DNA of 10,472 nt, taken from positions 1-10,472 of the forward strand of contig CAADSV010000209.1 of NCBI GenBank assembly GCA_900751665.1. Direction: 5' to 3'. Shown one piece after another: positions 6,116-10,472 of this stretch. The notes under the pieces were generated by a model. It did no database searches, was not told the DNA's origin, and saw only the letters and a program-made list of their open reading frames with translations. Within the stretch, counting starts at the first letter, position 1, and the number at the start of each line of letters is the position of its first letter. Source of the stretch: an uncultured Collinsella sp. GTDB taxonomy: Bacteria > Actinomycetota > Coriobacteriia > Coriobacteriales > Coriobacteriaceae. The position numbers and the translations under genes were made by a program.

Positions 6116-6349
6116 ATGACTCTTTTTGTCATGGATACGACGCTTCAGAAATCATTCGGCATGAGATGCAAAGAGCTCCGCGCTGGACTCGGGTGCAGTC
6201 AGGAGCAGTTCGCCAATTTGATTGAAATGGATCGTTCCTACTACGCGAGCATTGAAGTCGGTCGGCGTAATGTCAGCCTCTCAAATCTCAAGAAGATTGC
6301 CGACGGATTTCAAATCAGCATTGCTGAACTCATGAGAGGCGTCAACTAA
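6116..6349 (+). CDS. Small XRE-family helix-turn-helix transcriptional regulator
   Basis: The protein is about 72-77 residues and almost entirely one Cro/CI-type HTH domain: FGMRCKELRAGLGCSQEQFA, then NLIEMDRSYYASIEVGRRNV, then SLSNLKKIADGF and a short tail. Such proteins bind palindromic operators as dimers. Candidate starts are ATG 6116 and ATG 6131; neither has a ribosome-binding site. A TTG at 6095 lies inside the inverted repeat and is unlikely. If the -10 box is TTTATA (6101-6106), transcription would begin close to 6116, which would fit a leaderless mRNA and is why that start is given. It is divergent from the surface-protein gene and may control it as well as itself. Confidence 0.88.
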   Translation: MTLFVMDTTLQKSFGMRCKELRAGLGCSQEQFANLIEMDRSYYASIEVGRRNVSLSNLKKIADGFQISIAELMRGVN

Positions 6350-6407
6350 ATTTATTCGTCTCATAGTTCACAGTGGGTCTCGTTGATTAGTGCCTTAAGA
6401 AAATGGA

Positions 6408-6499
6408 AATCGTCCCAACGAGCTATCGTCAATCGTCCCAATAAATTACCGTCAATCGTCCCAATAAGTAATCGTTATTTGTCCCAACGACGCAGATAG
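6408..6499 (+). repeat. Four tandem 23-bp repeats upstream of the ATPase/DUF4143 gene
   Basis: Units begin at 6408, 6431, 6454 and 6477, each exactly 23 bp apart. The core is AATCGTCCCAA in the first three and ATTTGTCCCAA in the fourth. The second half is less conserved (CTATCGTC, TTACCGTC, TAATCGTT). The fourth unit overlaps the -35 position of the promoter candidate at 6504-6509. Constant spacing of about two helical turns suggests cooperative binding of a regulator. Confidence 0.75.
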
Positions 6500-6503
6500 A
6501 CGC

Positions 6504-6509
6504 TATAAT
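6504..6509 (+). promoter_or_regulatory. Candidate -10 box (TATAAT) for the ATPase/DUF4143 gene
   Basis: A perfect TATAAT lies 28 bp before the ATG at 6538. TTGTCC (6479-6484), part of the last 23-bp repeat, is a partial -35 match at a rather long 19-bp spacing. Binding at the repeats would therefore cover or touch the promoter. Confidence 0.55.
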
Positions 6510-6537
6510 TTCAAATGAATGATTGGAGGGAAAGCCG

Positions 6538-7803
6538 ATGGATAGGTATATAGGACGTTGTGTTGACTGCTTGGTCGAGCGCGACCTTGGCATTTTTGGT
6601 GCAGTGCTCATTCAGGGGCCGAAATGGTGTGGAAAGACAACGACAGCTCAGAGATTTGCCGAGTCATCGTTATCTCTCTCCGACCCATCTGGCGGTTTTG
6701 CGGCCCTCCAGCTCGCTCGTCTCGATCCGGCCCAAGCAATTGTCGGACCGACCCCGAGGCTTGTCGACGAATGGCAGGAAGAACCGAAGCTATGGGATGC
6801 CGTGCGATTCGAATGCGATGTCAGGGGAGGGGAGCCAGGACAGTTCATTCTCACCGGATCTGCGACGCCGCGAGCCGAGAACCAGCCGATGCACAGCGGT
6901 GTGGGTCGAATCGCCCGTTTGCGGATGGATACCATGACGCTTTTCGAGCTCGGTATTTCGTCGGGAGCGGTCTCGCTTGGTGCGCTGCTCGATGGCGATT
7001 CCGTTGCGGCGTCACTCGGATCCATCGCCGGTATCGCCGGTATCGCGGATTTGCTCTGCCGCGGCGGTTGGCCCCAAGCGGTCGGTAAGACAACTGCCGA
7101 CGCAATGCGGATAGCCGCCGCCTATATTGACGGTGTTTGCGAGTCTGACGTTTCGAGGGCGGATGGAGTGAAACGCGACCCGGTTAAGGTAAGGGCCTTG
7201 CTCTCGTCGCTTGCACGCAATGAATCGACTCTTGCCGGCATGAGGTCCATCGAAAGGGATTTGGGCGTTGACGTCTCAAAGAATACGATTACCGGCTACA
7301 TGGACGCGCTGCGCCGTATCAATATCGTCGACGATGTCCCCGCGTGGCATCCGGCTCTCAGGTCGCCGGTGAAGTTGCGGCAGGGCGCGAAGCGGCACCT
7401 TGCGGACTCATCGCTCGCCGTCGCCCTCATCGGTGCGGACCCGGAGTCGTTGTCATCCGATCCGAAGACCCTTGGCTTGCTCTTCGAATCCCTTGTGCTG
7501 CACGATCTCAAGGTTTACGCGGCGGCCAGCGATGCGACCGTATCTCACTACCACGACGCTGACGACCTAGAGGTCGACGCGATTGTCCATCGTCGTGACG
7601 GCTCGTGGGTTGCCGTTGAGGTTAAGCTCGGGAGCCCCCAAGTCCCAGAGGCAGTGGAAAATCTGCTTCGACTTGAGCGAAAGCTGGTCGATCGCGGGGA
7701 GAGGCCGCCTGCGGCGAAACTCATCGTCATCGGGTTTGGTATGCCGGCTCACGTAACTAGCGAAGGCATCGTTGTTGCTCCGGTCGATACGCTCGGAATC
7801 TAA
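6538..7803 (+). CDS. AAA ATPase with C-terminal DUF4143 domain
   Basis: This 421-residue protein starts at the ATG at 6538, preceded by GGAGGG with eight-base spacing; the in-frame TTG at 6523 lies within the ribosome-binding site and is rejected. Near the N-terminus are Walker A GPKWCGKTT (27-35) and Walker B LVDEWQ (75-80). A sensor-like FILTGSATP follows. The C-terminal half matches the DUF4143 layout: GLLFESLVLHDL, then D-D-L-E-V-D (342-347) and EVK (361-363). The latter resembles the acidic D...ExK pattern of PD-(D/E)xK nuclease-like folds. Proteins of this pair are widespread, often multicopy, in gut anaerobes, and their biological role is unsettled. Cleavage activity is not established. 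It stands alone, with tandem repeats in front and a long hairpin 16 bases after its stop. Confidence 0.93.
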   Translation: MDRYIGRCVDCLVERDLGIFGAVLIQGPKWCGKTTTAQRFAESSLSLSDPSGGFAALQLARLDPAQAIVGPTPRLVDEWQEEPKLWDAVRFECDVRGGEPGQFILTGSATPRAENQPMHSGVGRIARLRMDTMTLFELGISSGAVSLGALLDGDSVAASLGSIAGIAGIADLLCRGGWPQAVGKTTADAMRIAAAYIDGVCESDVSRADGVKRDPVKVRALLSSLARNESTLAGMRSIERDLGVDVSKNTITGYMDALRRINIVDDVPAWHPALRSPVKLRQGAKRHLADSSLAVALIGADPESLSSDPKTLGLLFESLVLHDLKVYAAASDATVSHYHDADDLEVDAIVHRRDGSWVAVEVKLGSPQVPEAVENLLRLERKLVDRGERPPAAKLIVIGFGMPAHVTSEGIVVAPVDTLGI

Positions 7804-7819
7804 ATTATTGTTATTTGCA

Positions 7820-7866
7820 TTTCCAGAAATCCTCTATCTAGACGCCTCCTAGAGGATTTCTGGAAA
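7820..7866. repeat. Long perfect hairpin (17-bp stem) after the ATPase/DUF4143 gene
   Basis: TTTCCAGAAATCCTCTA (7820-7836) pairs perfectly with TAGAGGATTTCTGGAAA (7850-7866) across a 13-base loop. It begins 16 bases after the stop codon. No T-run follows on either strand, so it is not a standard intrinsic terminator, though it may slow polymerase, protect the mRNA end or mark an element boundary. Confidence 0.7.
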
Positions 7867-7887
7867 CAACCGGTATTTTGATCTGGG

Positions 7888-8142
7888 CTACGAAAGGTTA
7901 CGGGTCCAGATTCCGTGCTGCGTGGAGCCGGTGATCTTGTATCCGTGGCGGTCGATTCACGCCGCAAGCCTGTCCCAGTCGATGCGTTTCCAGTTGCCGC
8001 ACGGCGCGTGGTTCACGATGAGCCCGCCGGCGACCATGAGCGCGTGGTTGCGTGCCTTGCGCGCCTCGCGCGCGAGCGCCCTCTTCTTGTCCGAAATCTG
8101 GACCTCGGCCTGCTTCTTCTTGCATTGAAGCCTGAACCAGGT
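7888..8142 (-). pseudogene. Decayed small mobilization protein (TraD/DUF3847-like), copy 2, nonsense mutation
   Basis: The minus-strand frame reads KKKQAEVQISDKKRALAREA then RKARNHALMVAGGLIVNHAP, CGNWKRIDWDRLAA, a TGA at 7957-7959, and then resumes in frame as IDRHGYKITGSTQHGIW to a TAG at 7888-7890. In the homologous copy at 340-620 a Trp codon stands where this one has TGA, so a TGG-to-TGA change is the simplest explanation. No start codon exists in the frame downstream of the upstream stop at 8143-8145. An ATG at 8151-8153 is in another frame, so the 5' end is broken too. The basic helical N-part and the KAR-x-H-x-LM-x-xGG core resemble small relaxosome accessory proteins. The assignment is by resemblance, and no relaxase is adjacent. 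Confidence 0.55.
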
Positions 8143-8157
8143 TCAGTTGACATGGTT

Positions 8158-8193
8158 AAAAACGAGGGGCGACGCTTTTGCGTCACCCCTCGT
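8158..8193 (-). terminator. Rho-independent terminator of the secreted Tyr-rich protein gene
   Basis: ACGAGGGG-C-GACGC (8162-8175) pairs with GCGTC-A-CCCCTCGT (8180-8193) across a TTTT loop with one internal mismatch. Read leftward it is followed by TTTTTAA (complement of 8156-8162). It lies 15 bases after the stop codon at 8209. Confidence 0.85.
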
Positions 8194-8208
8194 CCCGGCC
8201 GGGTTGCT

Positions 8209-8553
8209 TTAGTTGTACACACGGTAGTTACACTTGAACTGGGTTATGTGTCCATAGTTGGGGCCGTACCAACCCGATGTATAGCTGATTACTTTTGCGC
8301 CTAGATATTCGTATCTCTTGTTGTAGCGAAGCTCACGGTAGGTCGTGTCGTACTCTGCTACGTAAAACGCGTCTCCAGAGAAGGCTTTGTACCGGTCCTT
8401 AACCGTCGAAGCCATGTACGCGGGTTCGACATCGCCTTTCTCTCCGTTGAGCGCATAGACGGGTGCCGCGATTCCGCATAAAGCCGTTGCCACGAGGATG
8501 GCGTAGACAGCCATGCGCGACGCATTGGACTTCAGCTGTTCAAATAGTTTCAT
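8209..8553 (-). CDS. Small secreted tyrosine-rich protein coupled to an ABC transporter
   Basis: The product is 114 residues from the ATG at 8553. The perfect AAGGAGG (complement of 8562-8568) ends eight bases before that ATG. The in-frame GTG at 8562 overlaps this site and is rejected. A Sec signal peptide is clear: basic N-region (KLFEQLKSNASR), hydrophobic core, and APVYA with cleavage likely after residue 34. The mature part is about 80 residues with 13 tyrosines, a single Cys (FKCNY) and an aromatic end YRVYN. I recognise no family. It is the last gene of a pair: the ABC gene's stop is one base upstream and carries the ribosome-binding site in its last codons, so translation is coupled. 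That suggests the peptide is exported, sensed or resisted through that transporter. A bacteriocin-like or signalling peptide is possible but unproven. Confidence 0.8.
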   Translation of the reverse strand: MKLFEQLKSNASRMAVYAILVATALCGIAAPVYALNGEKGDVEPAYMASTVKDRYKAFSGDAFYVAEYDTTYRELRYNKRYEYLGAKVISYTSGWYGPNYGHITQFKCNYRVYN

Positions 8554-8554
8554 G

Positions 8555-10369
8555 TCATTCACCTCCTTCGTATGTATCGAGGTATTCCTGCTTGAGCGTC
8601 TGCGAGGACGACTCGATCTTTTCCACGAGCGTGCCGGCCTCGATGAAGTAGAACGAGTTGGTGAGGTCTGCCAGGTCGTCGAGCAGGTGGCTTGAGATGA
8701 GCACGCTGCGTCCCCGCGCCACCTCGCTGCGCATCGCGTCGCAGGAGGTTTTCCGTTTTCCCGGATCGAGGCCGTTCAGCGGTTCATCGAGGATGAGGTA
8801 CGGGCAATCGGTCGCTATCGCCATGGCAAGCTTTACCTGCTGCTTCATTCCTGTCGAGAGTTTACGGGTCGGCTTGTCGAGATATGGGGAGATTCCGAGG
8901 GAGTCGCAGAGCGAGTCGATGTCGGCGGCCGATTTCCACGCCTCCCTAACGAAAGCAAGGTGCTCGATGGCCGATAGCGTGGGGTAGAGATCCGCGCTGC
9001 CCGAAGAGCTCAGATAGACGAGTTCTGCGAATTCGGCTGATCGGCGTTGGCAGATTCCGTCTGCCGCCAGGCTTCCCGAGCGGATGCGGGTGGGAAATTG
9101 GCCCGACAGCGCTTCAAGAAGGGTGGTTTTCCCCGAGCCGTTGGGAGCAACGAGGCCCGCTGCCGTTCCCGGGCTCAGGAAAAGCGATCCGATTGAAAGT
9201 ATCGTCGTACTCCCGTATCCCACGCTCGCGTCTAGAAGCTCGAGCCCATGGTGCTTTTTAGCGGGTCCAGCCTGTTTGGGCGAACGTGCCGCAACGGCGC
9301 CGACCGCAAAAAGGACCGCGACGTATATCAGGGCCACGGCAAGCATCGATGCTCTGCCTGAACCGGAGCCAATGAATTCCGTCGGGAAGCATCCCACGTA
9401 ACCCGTTGCCTCGATAGGCGAGAACACGGCCAGCGGCAGGAGCCCGAGCGCGGCATTATGCCCCAGTGCCGAATCGGACAATAACGGGAATGCCGGGGCC
9501 GCGACAAGCAGCGCGGAGGCAAGGGGGCCCGCGAGGACGCGCCTCGTTGCGGTCGATAGGACGGCGGAGCAAACGGATATCAAGGTTCCGCCCGCAAGCA
9601 GCGCGAGAAGCAGGGTCGTGAAGACGTCTCCCGCGGTCGTGGTGGCAAGCGCGCCGTCATGGAAGAAGGCGATCGGGTACCCAATTTGCCCGAATCCGTT
9701 TAGGGCCAAGGCGCAAATGCCCCCGGGTGCGAGGCCGGCGAGGAGCATCGCGGTCCCCGCGCCGATTATCGAAAACACGGTCTGGATAAGGCGCCGGAAT
9801 TTGGGCGCGGGCGCCTTCGCCGCCAGGGTCCCGGGCCTTGTGGCCCCGAGCAGGAGTATCGACGAGAGAAGGAAGGGGATGAAGGGAAGGAAGGACGGCG
9901 CCGTGGCAATGGCGTAGGGCAGGAAGGAGAGGAACGGCAGGTCGTTTGCGGAGGCCGGGATATCCGTGATGCCGGAGCTGCTCAGGGCGCGGCAATACGC
10001 GAGGTCTGCGTCATTGGTCTCTTGGTCTCCCACGATGGACCCGGATTGGAAGCCTTCGCCCATGAGCGCGTAGTAGCTCTCGGCAGAATCGAGAAAGGCG
10101 GCGTCGGTTTGAGCGGCGAGGGCGGCGTTCGCGTATCTTGCAAGCTCCGCGTCGACTTGCTGCTCTGGAGATAGGTCTGTGCCGCTGGCCTGGGGCGCGC
10201 GCGTATTGAATGCGTCGACAAAGCTCTGCATGCCCTGTTTCATAAAGAAGGGCCCGTAGATGGGTGAATTGAACGCAATGGGGATGGAGAAGGCTGCAGC
10301 GAGAACGAGCGTACAAATCCATACGGCCTTGTCTCTTAGGATTAGTTTGAGAAGAAGTCGACAGTACAT
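8555..10369 (-). CDS. ABC-2-type transporter, permease fused to C-terminal ATPase
   Basis: The 604 residues combine both transporter halves in one chain. Residues 1-30 form a membrane segment. An extracytoplasmic polar stretch (about 35-135) follows, then five or six membrane helices (about 145-360). A nucleotide-binding domain starts at about 372: Walker A APNGSGKTT (408-416), signature LSTGMKQQ (504-511), Walker B with catalytic Glu YLILDEPLNGLD (about 524-535), and H-loop SSHLL (His 561). The layout fits ABC-2-type exporters used for bacteriocin export/immunity, drugs or signalling peptides. The permease-first fusion is less common than separate genes. The start has AGGTG seven bases upstream. 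It is cotranscribed with the secreted Tyr-rich protein, presumably its cargo or partner. An earlier gene in the operon may lie to the right of the window. Confidence 0.9.
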   Translation of the reverse strand: MYCRLLLKLILRDKAVWICTLVLAAAFSIPIAFNSPIYGPFFMKQGMQSFVDAFNTRAPQASGTDLSPEQQVDAELARYANAALAAQTDAAFLDSAESYYALMGEGFQSGSIVGDQETNDADLAYCRALSSSGITDIPASANDLPFLSFLPYAIATAPSFLPFIPFLLSSILLLGATRPGTLAAKAPAPKFRRLIQTVFSIIGAGTAMLLAGLAPGGICALALNGFGQIGYPIAFFHDGALATTTAGDVFTTLLLALLAGGTLISVCSAVLSTATRRVLAGPLASALLVAAPAFPLLSDSALGHNAALGLLPLAVFSPIEATGYVGCFPTEFIGSGSGRASMLAVALIYVAVLFAVGAVAARSPKQAGPAKKHHGLELLDASVGYGSTTILSIGSLFLSPGTAAGLVAPNGSGKTTLLEALSGQFPTRIRSGSLAADGICQRRSAEFAELVYLSSSGSADLYPTLSAIEHLAFVREAWKSAADIDSLCDSLGISPYLDKPTRKLSTGMKQQVKLAMAIATDCPYLILDEPLNGLDPGKRKTSCDAMRSEVARGRSVLISSHLLDDLADLTNSFYFIEAGTLVEKIESSSQTLKQEYLDTYEGGE

Positions 10370-10472
10370 TTAGAAGCACCTACGTTCCTCAAAGAATTGT
10401 TAGATTAAAAGTAACAGACCGGATGAAGATACGTGCGACGGGGGCGAGGCGAATGGCTGAGCGGTATCGATA

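Noticed and set aside
6408..6499. CRISPR array
   Set aside because: The repeats are contiguous at 23 bp with similar, short second halves. There are no unique 30-40-bp spacers and no cas genes.
6523..6537. TTG start for the ATPase/DUF4143 gene
   Set aside because: The TTG is part of the ribosome-binding site (TTGGAGGG) for the ATG at 6538.
7898..8125. 75-codon minus-strand frame starting MQEEAGRG
   Set aside because: It is the neighbouring frame of the mobilization relic. Its Arg/Gly/Ala-rich product has no homology pattern, while the adjacent frame aligns with the copy at 340-620.
8209..8553. Lactococcin 972-family bacteriocin
   Set aside because: Signal peptide, size and ABC neighbour fit loosely, but the mature sequence lacks the recognisable Trp/His/Gly-rich pattern of that family and the gene order differs.
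8554..8562. GTG start for the secreted Tyr-rich protein
   Set aside because: It overlaps the AAGGAGG sequence that serves the ATG at 8553.
10389..10472. 3' end of an upstream leftward gene
   Set aside because: A minus-strand frame is open from the window edge to TGA at 10389-10391, but the other two frames are also open over most of this short stretch, so nothing distinguishes a real gene end.

Overview
The window looks like an accessory region of a high-GC Gram-positive, probably an actinobacterium of the Coriobacteriia (Collinsella/Olsenella type). This placement is inferred from the GC-rich codons, the long Ala-rich surface protein with an LAxTG-type sorting signal and a Lys/Arg tail, and the ATPase-DUF4143 gene. 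No species marker is present. AT-rich intergenic islands, an AT-richer cargo operon and decayed mobilization genes mark it as a mosaic of mobile DNA.

Left part (1-2570). The window opens with the N-terminus of a ParA-type ATPase read leftward. In front of it is an AT-rich, repeat-filled promoter/centromere-like segment (about 140-262). Next come a frameshifted remnant of a small mobilization protein (340-620) and a rightward three-gene cluster (720-1946): a membrane-anchored thioredoxin-like protein, a secreted peptide with four cysteines in its mature part, and a three-helix membrane protein. This set resembles a disulfide-containing bacteriocin or toxin with its oxidoreductase and immunity protein, but no function is proven. 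Convergent to it is a small helix-turn-helix protein (1939-2283) whose upstream DNA shares an 18-nt repeat and CATATGAC motifs with the parA upstream region. A short gene remnant and a strong inverted repeat (2521-2566) follow.

Middle (2638-6349). A 1099-residue sortase-anchored surface protein is read leftward. It carries a CAP (SCP/YkwD-type) domain between two long alanine-rich coiled coils and ends in a clear intrinsic terminator. It is divergent from a small XRE-family repressor, and a perfect 13-bp inverted repeat lies in the shared promoter region.

Right part (6400-10472). Four 23-bp tandem repeats precede a rightward AAA ATPase/DUF4143 gene. A 17-bp-stem hairpin follows it. Then comes a second decayed copy of the same mobilization gene, in opposite orientation. 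Last is a leftward pair: a fused permease-ATPase ABC transporter and, one base after its stop codon, a small secreted tyrosine-rich protein ending in a terminator.

The points most worth pursuing are the two candidate secreted-peptide systems (720-1946 and 8209-10369), the shared repeat family linking parA and the HTH gene, the 23-bp repeats before the ATPase, and the two mobilization-gene relics broken at nearly the same place.
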